Source of the DNA: an uncultured Corynebacterium sp.
GTDB taxonomy: Bacteria; Actinomycetota; Actinomycetes; Mycobacteriales; Mycobacteriaceae
Direction: 5' to 3'
DNA length: 64,000 bases
Assembly: GCF_943914615.1 (NCBI RefSeq)
Contig: NZ_CALUCS010000013.1
Span: forward strand, 1-64,000
Below the pieces are notes generated by a model. That model was given only the letters and a program-made list of their open reading frames with translations. It was not told the DNA's origin and ran no database searches. A program made the translations under genes and the position numbers. Positions 1 to 8,591 of the stretch are shown one piece after another. Position 1 is the first letter of the stretch; each line of letters begins with the position of its first letter.

Positions 1-75
1 CCCGTAGCGGCAGTACCACCGCACTGCCCACAGAATGATGTCACGGGGGAAATGATGACCGGAGAAGATACCCAT
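1..75 (-). CDS. IS6-family transposase, N-terminal fragment running off the window edge
   Basis: The minus strand from the ATG at 73-75 reads MGIFSGHHFPRDIILWAVRW and continues YCRYG to the edge. This is the typical N-terminus of IS6-family (IS26/IS1628-like) DDE transposases. Only 25 residues are visible; the catalytic domain lies outside. The family moves by replicative, cointegrate-forming transposition and often brackets resistance genes. A terminal repeat typical of the family follows at about 113-130, so this is the start-codon end of the IS. It abuts a drug-exporter gene ending at 150. Whether the element is intact cannot be seen here. Confidence 0.8.
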   Translation of the reverse strand, partial: MGIFSGHHFPRDIILWAVRWYCRYG

Positions 76-112
76 GGCTGTGATTAGTTCACGTCGCTCT
101 TCCTACTGCCCC

Positions 113-130
113 AACTTTGCAACAACACCC
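113..130. repeat. Terminal inverted repeat of the IS6-family element
   Basis: Read on the minus strand the sequence is GGGTGTTGTTGCAAAGTT, which resembles the GGNNCTGTTGCAAA ends of IS6-family elements. It lies 38 bp upstream of the transposase start, as expected, and so marks the IS boundary about 20 bp from the stop of the MFS gene. The exact last base is uncertain because the other end and the target duplication are outside the window. Confidence 0.65.
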
Positions 131-149
131 AAGTTCTTCAGTTAGCCTT

Positions 150-1727
150 CTAGTTCTTCAGGTGGCCTGGATGGGCGGACTCTTTGGCGTCCAACTTCAG
201 GAACGCCGACAGCACGATCAGCGCCACAGAAACCAACGCGGCCACCAAGAACGCCACATGAATGCCCTGGCCCACCACCTGCTGCTCGGCCAGAGCGGGA
301 TCCGTCGCCGCCAGGCCGGCCAGCTCCGCCGCGTTGCTAGAGGCGTAACGGGCGGAGGCGAACGTCATCACCGCCACAAAGATCGCCGTGCCGGCACCAC
401 CGGCAACCTGCTGGAACGTGTTCAAAATTGCCTGCCCGTGAGAAGCCAGAGAATCCGGCACGGCCGCTAGGGCATTGGACATAAGGGGCGTCATCATCAA
501 AGCAATGCCCAAGTTCAAGACCACCGTAAGGACCATGAGCTGCACAAACGCCGGCCACGTGCCGGAGCCAACCCACGCGAACAGGCTCTCCGTCTGCTCC
601 AGGGCGGCGAAGCCCATCATGCCGATCGCGATGAGGATGCTGCCAGGGATGATCAGCGGGCGGGTACCGCGCGCGTCATACGCCCGGCCAATGGCGGGCC
701 CGAGCAAACCCATCACCAGGCCACCGGGCAGGGAAACCATGCCGGTCTTCAGCTCCGACAAGCCCGCAACATTTTGCGCGTACAGCGGCATCAGAATGAT
801 GAAGCCAAAGAGCATGGAGAACGTGAACAGCAGCAGCCCCAGCGAGAGGTTGTACTCGCGCACGCGCAACGACTGCAGGTTCAGCAGCGGGGTGGCGTTC
901 GGCTTAGAGCTGCACTCCAGGGAACGCTGGCGCAGGAAGAACACCACCAGGATCGCCGCGCCCGCAGCCAGGATGATCAGGCGCTGCACCGGCACGCCAT
1001 CGGCCAACTCCGACAGGCCGGCCAGGCCGTACACCAGGCCCGCAAAGCCGAACGCGGAGAGGAAGACGGAGAGCACGTCCAGGGAAGGGCGGCTTGGCTC
1101 CTCGAAGTTCTTCACTAGGAACAGACCTGCGACCAGCGCAATCAGAACCAGCGGAGCGACGAGGATGAAGATCCAACGCCAGCCCAAGGCCTCCAGCACC
1201 ACGCCGGAAAACGTCGGGCCCAGCGCCGGAGCCACCGCAATAACCACCGAGACCAGGCCGAATACCGCGCCGCGGCGGTTAATAGGAACCAGCCGGATGA
1301 TGGTGGTCATCAGCATCGGGATCACCAGCGCCGTGCCACTGGCCTGCACCACGCGCGCCAGTAGCAGGATCGGGAACGTCGGCGCCGCGGCCGCGAGGAT
1401 CGTACCGACCAGGAAGGTCGTCAGCGCCGTCGCGTAGATCGAGCGCAGGCGGAAACGCTGCATGATGTAGCCGGTCATCGGGATGACCACGGCCATCGTG
1501 AGCATGAATGCTGTGGTCAACCACTGCGCTGCATCGGCGGTGACGCCAAACTCTCCCATCAAAACGGGCAGAGCCACGGCCAAGGTGGTCTCGTTGAGAA
1601 TCACCACGAAGGCCGCGGCGACGAGCACACCGATCAGGAGCTTTGCACCGGACGTGGGCTCGCTGGGAGGGGCGGAGCGCTCCGCGCGGTCGGAGTCGGT
1701 GGCGTCAGAAAAAGGCTTTTCAGACAA
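150..1727 (-). CDS. MFS multidrug exporter, DHA2 (EmrB/QacA) type
   Basis: A 525-residue polytopic membrane protein, predicted to be a proton-driven drug or metabolite exporter in the inner membrane. It has about 14 hydrophobic segments after a hydrophilic N-terminus of about 30 residues, a loop resembling antiporter motif C (APALGPTFSG) near the fifth segment, and the long central loop expected of the 14-TM DHA2 group. I chose the TTG at 1727 because GGAGGG (1739-1734) sits 6 bases upstream; an in-frame ATG at 1769 would add 14 residues and lacks a ribosome site. The IS6 element lies just after its stop, so it may have been exposed to IS-mediated rearrangement. Substrate cannot be inferred. 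Confidence 0.85.
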   Translation of the reverse strand: MSEKPFSDATDSDRAERSAPPSEPTSGAKLLIGVLVAAAFVVILNETTLAVALPVLMGEFGVTADAAQWLTTAFMLTMAVVIPMTGYIMQRFRLRSIYATALTTFLVGTILAAAAPTFPILLLARVVQASGTALVIPMLMTTIIRLVPINRRGAVFGLVSVVIAVAPALGPTFSGVVLEALGWRWIFILVAPLVLIALVAGLFLVKNFEEPSRPSLDVLSVFLSAFGFAGLVYGLAGLSELADGVPVQRLIILAAGAAILVVFFLRQRSLECSSKPNATPLLNLQSLRVREYNLSLGLLLFTFSMLFGFIILMPLYAQNVAGLSELKTGMVSLPGGLVMGLLGPAIGRAYDARGTRPLIIPGSILIAIGMMGFAALEQTESLFAWVGSGTWPAFVQLMVLTVVLNLGIALMMTPLMSNALAAVPDSLASHGQAILNTFQQVAGGAGTAIFVAVMTFASARYASSNAAELAGLAATDPALAEQQVVGQGIHVAFLVAALVSVALIVLSAFLKLDAKESAHPGHLKN

Positions 1728-1870
1728 AAATATCCCTCCACGATGGAAAAGGCGGGCGCATCGGCGCACCCGCGAACCTTGGATACTTTACACCAGGTTT
1801 ACTGACCGCAGAGGGGTGAATGGTGGGCGCAGGGTAGGCGGGGCCACCGGGGAAGAGCGGGGTGGGCGGG

Positions 1871-2671
1871 TTAGCGCTCCAGCTCGCCTTGAGCCTCGCC
1901 AGTGCCGTTGCCACTGCCCTCGCCCTGCTCGAGGGCGTTCGCACCGTTCTCGGCGTTCAGCTGGGCGCGGATTTCCTCCAGGCGGGAGCTGGCACGCATG
2001 TCGTTACCAACGGATTCGATCTCCGACATGCGGCCCTGCACGGAGTTCTCGACGAGCTCCTGGCTGCCGAGCGCCTGGGCGTAGCGCTGCTCGATCTTCT
2101 CGCGCACGCTGTCCAGGGTCGGCACGTCATTGTTCTGCACCAGACCATCCATCTGCTGCATGGAGTTCGCGGTGGCCTCCTGCATCTTCGCCTGATCCAC
2201 CTGGGAACGCAGCTGGTTGATCTGCGCCATCTGATCCTCAAGGCGGGCAGCGGACTGCTGCTGTTGCTGCTGCGCCTGACGGGCGGCCTCTTCCGCACCG
2301 GAGTACAGTCGCTTGGTCTCCTCGAGCTGCTGCTCGACCGTGACCAGCTGAGAAGCGAACAGCTCGGCTGTCTGATTCAGCTCGTTGGCCTTGGCCTGGT
2401 CGCCATCGGCCGCGGCCTTGTCGGCCTGCTGGATGGCGGTGCGAGCGTTACCCGAAAGCTTCTCCGCATCCTCCTGCAGGCGGTTCATCTTCATTTCCAG
2501 CTGATTGCGGTTACCGATCACGCGAGCAGCACTTTCGGAAATCTGCTGGTGCTGCTTGCGGGCCGCTTCTGTGGCCTGCTGGATCTGCACATGGGGATCC
2601 GCGTTCTCCTCGATCTTGGTGTCGAGGGACTGCATCAGGTATTTCCAGCCCTTAGAAAATGGATTCGCCAT
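1871..2671 (-). CDS. pspA: PspA/IM30 family membrane-stress protein
   Basis: A 266-residue, almost wholly helical, Gln/Glu/Ala-rich coiled-coil protein. It starts MANPFSKGWKYLMQSLDTKIEE, a typical PspA/IM30 opening with an amphipathic membrane-contacting helix, followed by a long coiled coil (about residues 25-220) and a disordered Gly/Gln tail. PspA proteins assemble on the inner face of the cytoplasmic membrane to preserve its integrity under envelope stress. The ATG at 2671 follows an AGGAG at a good distance. It stands alone, downstream of a DUF6114/DUF6230 pair on the same strand; no PspC or ClgR-type partner is adjacent. Confidence 0.9.
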   Translation of the reverse strand: MANPFSKGWKYLMQSLDTKIEENADPHVQIQQATEAARKQHQQISESAARVIGNRNQLEMKMNRLQEDAEKLSGNARTAIQQADKAAADGDQAKANELNQTAELFASQLVTVEQQLEETKRLYSGAEEAARQAQQQQQQSAARLEDQMAQINQLRSQVDQAKMQEATANSMQQMDGLVQNNDVPTLDSVREKIEQRYAQALGSQELVENSVQGRMSEIESVGNDMRASSRLEEIRAQLNAENGANALEQGEGSGNGTGEAQGELER

Positions 2672-2819
2672 GGGAAAGCTCCTGTGTCGCTAAGTAGTCG
2701 GTATTCAGTCGGGATGTAGTGGTTTGTTTAACTTAACTGCCTCCCAGCGTACTGACTTTCCGCGTGGCGCAGGGGGCGAAAGCGGGAGCGGGGCTCCGCG
2801 CGGGGCCGCCAGTCCGCCA

Positions 2820-3884
2820 CTAGAGCGGGTAAAGGTGAACCACCGGAGCGTCCATGTTCCGCCCGGTCAGGTGCATCAAGTCCAGCTTCACTTGTTTCAG
2901 GGAGACGACCTCCATCACCGGGTCCGGGATCGGCGCCTCGCTGGGGACCAGGCCCAGCTGGTGCAGCACATCCCCAGCACCAGCGGAAATGTCGACCTTC
3001 ACCGGCACCGTGGAGATCTCCGCCAGCGCGGGCACGGCCTCCAGGGACGTAGCCTCCACCACGACGGGGCCTTCGACCACGTAGGTTTCCACATCCGGGC
3101 CGGTCTGCATCAGCCCGTCGCCCCACTGGCCAGGCAGCCTGATCTGCAGGTTCTTGATCTCCAGCCGGTCGCCGGTGATGCGCAGCAGGTCGCGGCCGCC
3201 GTGCTCCGTGCCTACAGAATCCACGCCGATGTGCACGTTCCCCTTGAAGGTCACGTTATCCGCGGTGACCTGGCCGACGTCGCCCACCCGCGCGGGCTGG
3301 GCCACACTGTACGGGGCATTCGCATTCAGGATGCCCACGCCGGTGGCGATCCCCACTGCCACCAGCAGGGCCGCGATCGTCGCGGAGTATCCACCCCCGG
3401 AACCTTCCTCGGAGCCGGCTTCGCTCTCGGCAACCTCGGCCTCAGTCTCGCCACCGGTGTCGCCGCCGGAGCGCTCGCCCCCGCCCTTCTTCGGCTTCCG
3501 TTCGCTGCGCTCCCCCGGCTCCCCAGACTCCCACGCCAGGGCAAACGCCCCACCGAAAATGCCCAGCAGCGAACCCAACAAAAACCCGCCGATATTGGAG
3601 GCCGGCAGCGCCACCAGAGATACCAAAATAGCGAAAACTCCCAGGTAGGGAGCCGTGGCAGGCTTCAGCCAAATACCCAGTGCGAACATGATCTGTGCAG
3701 CACCCAGAAAAAGCGTGGAAACCCCCGACAGCGTGGAGATCATCACCAGTAGATCGGAAATGCGCAGCGTCAGATACGCGGGCGTCATAATCACAACACC
3801 CGAAAGCAGCACCAACAGCCCCGGCACGAACGGTCGGTTGCGGCGCCACTCGGCGAAGCGCGCTAACCGCCCTTTAGCAGGCAT
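2820..3884 (-). CDS. DUF6114 membrane protein
   Basis: A 354-residue protein. Residues about 20-120 form three to four membrane helices (RPFVPGLLVLLSGVVIMTP and following), typical of DUF6114. A Gly/Glu/Lys-rich linker follows (about 120-180), then one more membrane helix (about 183-200) and a roughly 150-residue C-terminal region that resembles the DUF6230 protein upstream. Its start overlaps the end of the DUF6230 gene by 11 bp, so the two are translationally coupled. DUF6230/DUF6114 pairs recur in actinobacteria and are thought to be an envelope pair; the biochemical role is unknown. The fused exported domain is longer than a minimal DUF6114 protein. Confidence 0.75.
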   Translation of the reverse strand: MPAKGRLARFAEWRRNRPFVPGLLVLLSGVVIMTPAYLTLRISDLLVMISTLSGVSTLFLGAAQIMFALGIWLKPATAPYLGVFAILVSLVALPASNIGGFLLGSLLGIFGGAFALAWESGEPGERSERKPKKGGGERSGGDTGGETEAEVAESEAGSEEGSGGGYSATIAALLVAVGIATGVGILNANAPYSVAQPARVGDVGQVTADNVTFKGNVHIGVDSVGTEHGGRDLLRITGDRLEIKNLQIRLPGQWGDGLMQTGPDVETYVVEGPVVVEATSLEAVPALAEISTVPVKVDISAGAGDVLHQLGLVPSEAPIPDPVMEVVSLKQVKLDLMHLTGRNMDAPVVHLYPL

Positions 3885-4449
3885 TCTCGGTTCCTCGGCG
3901 CACGTTCGCCTCCACTCCAGAAACGTTCAGCTGCTTCGCCCCTACCGACGTGGCAATGATCTTCTCCGCCACAATCTGCACGTCCTTCGACTGCAGACCC
4001 CAGGCGTCGTCCTGCGCTTCGGGGTTGACCTGGCTGGCGTCAATACCGAGGTTGGGGTCAGCCATCCGCAGGCTGCCCTTAATGTCGGTGGAGCCCAAGA
4101 TCAGATCGTCTGCGTCAACGCTGTTCTGTCCGTTGGCGCGCAGCGAAAGGGTGGCCTCGCCGACAGCGGGAAGATCCGGCACGGTGGTGGAAAGGCACAG
4201 GTCAGAGGCCTTCGCCTCCTTAATCTTCACACGCGCTACGGGCAGGTGGTCATCGCCCTTCGTGTCGTTGTCCATGAACAGGGAGAAATCCTGCCCGGAC
4301 AGGCCGCCGATCGTCACGGTGAAGAAGGAGCCGGAAAGCGCCAGGTTCGCAGAGATTCCGCCCTTCGCCACGGCCATTCCCGTGCCGGCGAAGCCGACCA
4401 GCCCGGCGGTCAGCGCAACTGCGGCCTTCTTGCCGTTGATCCGTCCCAT
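3874..4449 (-). CDS. DUF6230 exported protein
   Basis: A 191-residue protein with an N-terminal signal or anchor segment (KKAAVALTAGLVGFAGTGMA), then a beta-rich body with few charged clusters and two cysteines. It matches the DUF6230 pattern, in which an exported protein is encoded immediately before a DUF6114 membrane protein. The ATG at 4449 follows AGGAGG (4460 region). It is the first gene of a two-gene operon and is divergent from an alcohol dehydrogenase gene across 218 bp. It probably acts outside the membrane with its partner; the function is not known. Confidence 0.75.
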   Translation of the reverse strand: MGRINGKKAAVALTAGLVGFAGTGMAVAKGGISANLALSGSFFTVTIGGLSGQDFSLFMDNDTKGDDHLPVARVKIKEAKASDLCLSTTVPDLPAVGEATLSLRANGQNSVDADDLILGSTDIKGSLRMADPNLGIDASQVNPEAQDDAWGLQSKDVQIVAEKIIATSVGAKQLNVSGVEANVRRGTENAC

Positions 4450-4667
4450 TCTTCGTGCCTCCTGTTGTAAAGCCCTTACGCATTATCCCCGCCGCGGCAC
4501 CGTTGCGCGAATCGCAGTTCTTTTTGGTGACGCCCTCTAGGCCGCGCCCGCTCGCGCCCCAGCGCAGGCTGTGCGAACACGCGCTTGACGGGAAGGGCTG
4601 GAGCACACGGACCACGCATGCCTGCATGCCTGCACCGCACGAGCGGGGCCTGCGTAGCCTGGGGAGC

Positions 4668-5726
4668 ATGGACGTTGCATGTTACTCAGCCCCCGGCGCC
4701 GGCAAGACACTGGAGAAATCCACCATTTCCCGGCGCGACCTGCGCCCCAATGACTGCCTAATAAAGATCCGCTGGGCGGGCATCTGCCACTCGGATATTC
4801 ACACCGTGAATGGCGATTGGCCGCACGATAACTTCCCCATGACCCCCGGCCACGAGATCATCGGTGAGGTCACCGAGGTGGGCGCGGAGGTGCAGAACTT
4901 CCGCCCCGGCGATGTTGTCGGCATCGGCTGCCTGGTGGATAGCTGCCTGGATTGCGATGCCTGCCGCGAAGGCGACGAAAACTACTGCGAGAACGGTTCG
5001 ACCGGCACATATAACGCGCCGGATCGCATCGACGGCACCATCACGCAGGGCGGTTACTCCACTCACATCGTCTGCCGCGAGGAGTTCCTGATTCGCATTC
5101 CGGAGGCTTTCGCCGACTTGGAGTCGGATGCGGCCGCGGCGGCCACTCCCCTGCTGTGCGCTGGAATTACTACGTATTCCCCGCTGAAGCACTGGGGCGT
5201 GGGCGAAGGTTCCCGCGTGGCGGTCGTCGGCATGGGTGGTCTGGGGCATGTGGCGGTGAAGCTGGCTGCGGCGATGGGCGCGGACGTGACGGTATTGAGC
5301 CACTCGAAGTCTAAGGAGGCCGACGGCTGGGCTTTCGGCGCCGGCCGCTACGTGGCTACCAAGGAGGAGGGCTGGCACAAGCCTTTGAGGGCGAGCTTCG
5401 ACCTGATTATTAATACAGTCAGCGCTCCGCTGGATCCGGCGCCGTTTATTTCCACCCTGGCGCGTGGCGGAACAATGGTGATGCTGGGGCTACCGCCGGA
5501 GAAGATGCAGATCAGCGCCGGTGCGCTGATCGGTAAGCGCCGCTCCGTGGCGGGCAGCGCTATCGGTGGTATCCGGGAGACCCAGGAGATGATTGATTTC
5601 TGCGCCGCCCACGGCATCACCGCAGAGGCGGAGGTCATCCCGGCAGAGAAAATCAACACGGCCTACCAGCGCGTGTTGGATTCGGATGTGCGCTACCGCT
5701 TCGTCATCGACGTCAACACACTGTAG
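4668..5726 (+). CDS. Zinc-dependent NAD(P) alcohol dehydrogenase, cinnamyl/YahK type
   Basis: A 352-residue medium-chain dehydrogenase expected to interconvert alcohols or aldehydes with NAD(P)H in the cytosol. Catalytic-zinc motifs are visible: GICHSDIH (about residues 37-44) and GHEIIGEV (about 64-71). The structural zinc site has the CLDCDACREGDENYC spacing (about 95-110), and the Rossmann motif is GMGGLGHVAVK. I prefer the ATG at 4668: a TAGCCT hexamer (4655-4660) lies 7 bases upstream and could be a -10 for a leaderless message. An in-frame ATG at 4626 would add 14 residues. The gene stands alone, so physiological substrate is open. Confidence 0.88.
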   Translation: MDVACYSAPGAGKTLEKSTISRRDLRPNDCLIKIRWAGICHSDIHTVNGDWPHDNFPMTPGHEIIGEVTEVGAEVQNFRPGDVVGIGCLVDSCLDCDACREGDENYCENGSTGTYNAPDRIDGTITQGGYSTHIVCREEFLIRIPEAFADLESDAAAAATPLLCAGITTYSPLKHWGVGEGSRVAVVGMGGLGHVAVKLAAAMGADVTVLSHSKSKEADGWAFGAGRYVATKEEGWHKPLRASFDLIINTVSAPLDPAPFISTLARGGTMVMLGLPPEKMQISAGALIGKRRSVAGSAIGGIRETQEMIDFCAAHGITAEAEVIPAEKINTAYQRVLDSDVRYRFVIDVNTL

Positions 5727-5806
5727 TGCGCGCCGGGCGCACTCTGGTTAGCGCGCTGATCGCGCTTGCGTGCGCCGTAGCGCGGGGAGGCCTGTAGCCC
5801 GAGCGC

Positions 5807-6178
5807 TTACTGCGTCCCGCCCTGCTCGGCCTCGATCTGCTTGCGAACCTCGTCCATGTCCAGCTCCTTGGCCTTAGCGATCAGCTCGTTAATGGCCTTG
5901 CCCGGCAGCAGGCCGGATTCGCGAGCCAGCAGCACGCCATCGCGGAACAGCATCAGCGTCGGGATCGACTGGATCTGCAGGGCTGCGGAAAGCTCCTGGT
6001 TAGCTTCGGTATCCACCTTGCCGAACACGGCATCCGGGTTCTCCTCGGAGGCCTGCTCAAAGATGGGGGCGAAGCGCTTGCACGGACCACACCAGTCTGC
6101 CCAGAAGTCCAGTACAACGATGCCGTCGCCCTGTACGGTTTCCTGGAAGTTTGCTCCGGTGATTTCAGTGGTCGCCAT
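5807..6178 (-). CDS. Thioredoxin with standard WCGPC site
   Basis: A 123-residue thioredoxin-fold protein with the canonical redox site WADWCGPCKRFAP (about residues 28-40) and the cis-proline loop QSIPTLMLF. The C-terminal helix is somewhat extended and acidic compared with the usual 105-110 residues. The ATG at 6178 follows AAGGGAAAG; upstream in-frame codons to 6238 read unlike a thioredoxin N-terminus. It reduces protein disulfides in the cytosol and would be recharged by the thioredoxin reductase at 49757. It is the second thioredoxin in the window; the one beside trxB has a changed active site. Confidence 0.92.
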   Translation of the reverse strand: MATTEITGANFQETVQGDGIVVLDFWADWCGPCKRFAPIFEQASEENPDAVFGKVDTEANQELSAALQIQSIPTLMLFRDGVLLARESGLLPGKAINELIAKAKELDMDEVRKQIEAEQGGTQ

Positions 6179-6309
6179 TTCTTTCCCTTCGGGTTGATTG
6201 CTTAGTTCAAAGCTTGTCGCTGCTTTGTCACTGCGCACCGTTTAAAGGGGCGCGTATGTTTTTCCAACATTACGCAACGCACGCTTTATTCCACGTTAGA
6301 GTTCTCACT

Positions 6310-6813
6310 ATGTCTATTTATGACGCCAACGCGAATCCGTCTAGCACTTTCAAATTGTACAAGAATCTCGCGAAGAAGCCGTTTGGCAACGGTCTGTTTT
6401 CGCTGGCAGTCAGCGCTAAGGCGCCTTACTTCCTGACCGTACAACCGCGCCTGCAGGAGCTGCGACCGGGCTACTGTCAGGTGAAGTCGAAGAAGTGGTG
6501 GCTGTTGAACAACCACATCGGCACCTTCCACGCCATCGCGGCCTGCAACGTGGCGGAGTTTGCGATGGGGATGCTGGCTGAGGCGTCCATCCCCAACACG
6601 CACCGCTGGCTGCCACAAGGCATGCGCACGAAGTACCTGAAGAAGACGAAGGGCAGCCTGACGGCCACCGCGACGGCGGAGCTGCCAGACTTCGAGAAGA
6701 TCACCAAGGAGTCCGGCGGACAGACCGTGACGGTGACGATCCACTTCGCCGACGACGAAGGTAAGGAGTCCACCTACGCGGAGATCGACATCTGGGTGAC
6801 CGCCAAGAAGTAG
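6310..6813 (+). CDS. DUF4442 hotdog-fold thioesterase-like protein
   Basis: A 167-residue single-domain protein. It matches DUF4442 (hotdog fold, related to the C-terminal domain of YiiD), including the segment KKWWLLNNHIGTFHAIAACN with the central helix HAIAACNVAEFAMG. Such proteins are presumed acyl-CoA or acyl-ACP thioesterases, but this family is uncharacterised. The start at 6310 is supported by TAGAGT (6297-6302) exactly 7 bases upstream and by the lack of a Shine-Dalgarno sequence, which suggests a leaderless message. It is divergent from the thioredoxin gene across 131 bp. Confidence 0.75.
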   Translation: MSIYDANANPSSTFKLYKNLAKKPFGNGLFSLAVSAKAPYFLTVQPRLQELRPGYCQVKSKKWWLLNNHIGTFHAIAACNVAEFAMGMLAEASIPNTHRWLPQGMRTKYLKKTKGSLTATATAELPDFEKITKESGGQTVTVTIHFADDEGKESTYAEIDIWVTAKK

Positions 6814-6819
6814 CAGGCG

Positions 6820-7269
6820 CTAGGCGCCCGCGAGCGTTGCCCCGCCCCATAGCGCGGGGAAGAACACCGCGCAGCAAGCGACGGTCATCGCCACCACGCC
6901 GACGATGCGACGGACAGGCTGTGGCCGGGTGAATACCTCCACCATCACCGTGGAGAACGTGGTGAACCCACCAGCTAAACCCACTCCTAACAGGGGAAAT
7001 AGGATGTCCTGAGCCGTGCTCGTCGCCCCGGTCCCGTCGGCGCTGACTGGACCGCCCAACCCGCCAATGCCCGCCGCGTGCTGCGAAGTGAATCCAAGAA
7101 CCAGCCCCAGCAGGGCGGTGCCGAGGAGGTTCACCACCGCCAGGCTCCACAGAGGTGCCCAGCCGCGCCGGGACTTCAGGTAAGTATCCAGGCCATAGCG
7201 GGCGGCCGCGCCCGTTCCGCCGCCGACGGCGACGGCCAGCAGCTCCACGAGGGTTGCTCCGGTGCTCAT
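6820..7269 (-). CDS. crcB2: Fluoride channel CrcB/FluC, subunit 2
   Basis: A 149-residue, four-helix membrane protein. Fluc signatures are present: GGGTGAAARYGLD near the N-terminus, the NLLGTALLG helix with its conserved Asn, and GGFTTFSTVMVE, the phenylalanine-box loop. Fluc proteins are dual-topology dimers that passively export fluoride. Its ATG overlaps the stop of the upstream crcB by 4 bp (7266-7269), as is usual for paired heterodimer-type genes with opposite orientations. No fluoride riboswitch was recognised upstream of the pair. Confidence 0.93.
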   Translation of the reverse strand: MSTGATLVELLAVAVGGGTGAAARYGLDTYLKSRRGWAPLWSLAVVNLLGTALLGLVLGFTSQHAAGIGGLGGPVSADGTGATSTAQDILFPLLGVGLAGGFTTFSTVMVEVFTRPQPVRRIVGVVAMTVACCAVFFPALWGGATLAGA

Positions 7270-7793
7270 CGCGTGCCCCCGTCCCCTGGCGCGGCCTCCG
7301 GCTCAGCGTCGGCGCCGCTACCTGCTTGGGCTGCACTGCCCCCGCGCCGTAGCCGCGCCAGCGCATTCAAATCCCGCCCGAGGCGCAGCCCCATCGCAGC
7401 TGCAAACAGACCAAGTACCAGCGTGATCAAACCGTAGGCTCCCCCGATGAGGACGGCAGTAGTTGAGTCGGTGGGAGCGTCAATAGCCGCAGCGAGCGAG
7501 CTAAACGACGTGAAACCGCCGAGTACACCGGTGCCCCAGAACGCGCGGCGCGGGTGGGCGGAGTTCGGGATCATGCCAACCAGGAGCCCCAGCAGGAGCG
7601 CCCCCAGAACGTTGACCACCAGCAACGCAATGTCCCCGAGGGGGATTCCGCCGGTGACGTTCAGCGGAGCGGCAGCGCCGGGGACGCGCGTCGGATCGCC
7701 GAGCGCGGGGATCCAGACGGTCAGCGCCCAACGAAAAATCGCCCCCAGCGCGCCGCCGAGGAAGACCAGGGCGATGGGCGGGAGGCGTTTCAT
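7266..7793 (-). CDS. crcB1: Fluoride channel CrcB/FluC, subunit 1
   Basis: A 175-residue Fluc protein with a hydrophobic core carrying GGALGAIFRWAL, VVNVLGALLLG (conserved Asn) and GGFTSFSSLAAAID (phenylalanine-box loop). It ends in a Gly/Ala/Glu-rich cytosolic tail of about 30 residues that its partner lacks. I took the ATG at 7793 because the reading frame further upstream (to 7934) encodes His/Arg-rich sequence unlike the family. It overlaps crcB2 by 4 bp, so the two are probably made together as an antiparallel heterodimer. Confidence 0.9.
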   Translation of the reverse strand: MKRLPPIALVFLGGALGAIFRWALTVWIPALGDPTRVPGAAAPLNVTGGIPLGDIALLVVNVLGALLLGLLVGMIPNSAHPRRAFWGTGVLGGFTSFSSLAAAIDAPTDSTTAVLIGGAYGLITLVLGLFAAAMGLRLGRDLNALARLRRGGSAAQAGSGADAEPEAAPGDGGTR

Positions 7794-7965
7794 GGGTGCA
7801 ATATTACCCCAGGCAACTGGATTAAACGGCCAGTCACGCCGGCGGCGGTGATGTCCGTGGAGGTGAAGGTGATGTGCGGGTACTTCTCTTGATGCGCTGG
7901 GTCCCAACCTACACCCACTTAGTTGAGGTGTCACCCATATTGACTGATGTGCGATAATGGTTCAC

Positions 7966-8457
7966 ATGACACGAGAAAACGCCTCTCCCCCGCAAGATGC
8001 GGATGCCACCGCGGGAACCCCGTGGCTGAGCAACCGCGAGCAGCAGGTGTGGCGAGCTTGGCTCAACGCCCACATCCAGATCAATGCCGAGCTGGCGCAG
8101 CAGCTGGCAGCGGAAACTTCCCTATCCCTGTCCGACTACGAGGTTCTGGTGCATCTTTCGGAATCGCCGAACCACCAGCAGCGAATCGTCGCGCTGGCGA
8201 ACATGATGCAGTGGAGCCGTTCGCGCCTGTCGCACCAGATCACGCGCATGGCGAAGCGCGGTCTTGTGCGCCGCGAAACTTGTGACGCCGACGGCCGCGG
8301 AGCCTTCGTTGTCCTTGAAACCGCAGGTCTCGACGCGATCACTACTGCTGCGCCCGGCCACGTGGCAAAGGTGCGCGAGCTGGTATTTGACCGGCTAACC
8401 GATACGGAAGTTGAGCAGTTCTACTCGATCCTGGCGAAGCTGAACGAGCAACTCTAG
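7966..8457 (+). CDS. MarR-family transcriptional regulator
   Basis: A 163-residue winged-helix repressor-type protein. The recognition region LANMMQWSRSRLSHQITRMAKRGLVRRE and wing CDADGRGAFVVLETAG are typical MarR. GATAAT (7953-7958) lies 7 bases before the ATG at 7966, so I prefer this leaderless start over the in-frame ATG at 7957, which overlaps the putative -10. It is divergent from the crcB pair and convergent with dnaB, and no adjacent gene is an obvious target. Ligand unknown. Confidence 0.85.
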   Translation: MTRENASPPQDADATAGTPWLSNREQQVWRAWLNAHIQINAELAQQLAAETSLSLSDYEVLVHLSESPNHQQRIVALANMMQWSRSRLSHQITRMAKRGLVRRETCDADGRGAFVVLETAGLDAITTAAPGHVAKVRELVFDRLTDTEVEQFYSILAKLNEQL

Positions 8458-8591
8458 CGTGCATGCACGGGACCTAGGCGCGCGGGCAGCGTGAGCCAAC
8501 GCCCGAGGTCCGCTGGCTCCCAGGGTGCCGGAGCTAACGCCCGGCGCGCGGGGCGTGGGAGCACCAGCGCGCGGCTGCCCAGCGCCCCGGA

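Noticed and set aside
7794..7965. Fluoride riboswitch upstream of the crcB pair
   Set aside because: No sequence or pairing pattern of the crcB RNA motif was recognisable by eye in the 172-bp gap.
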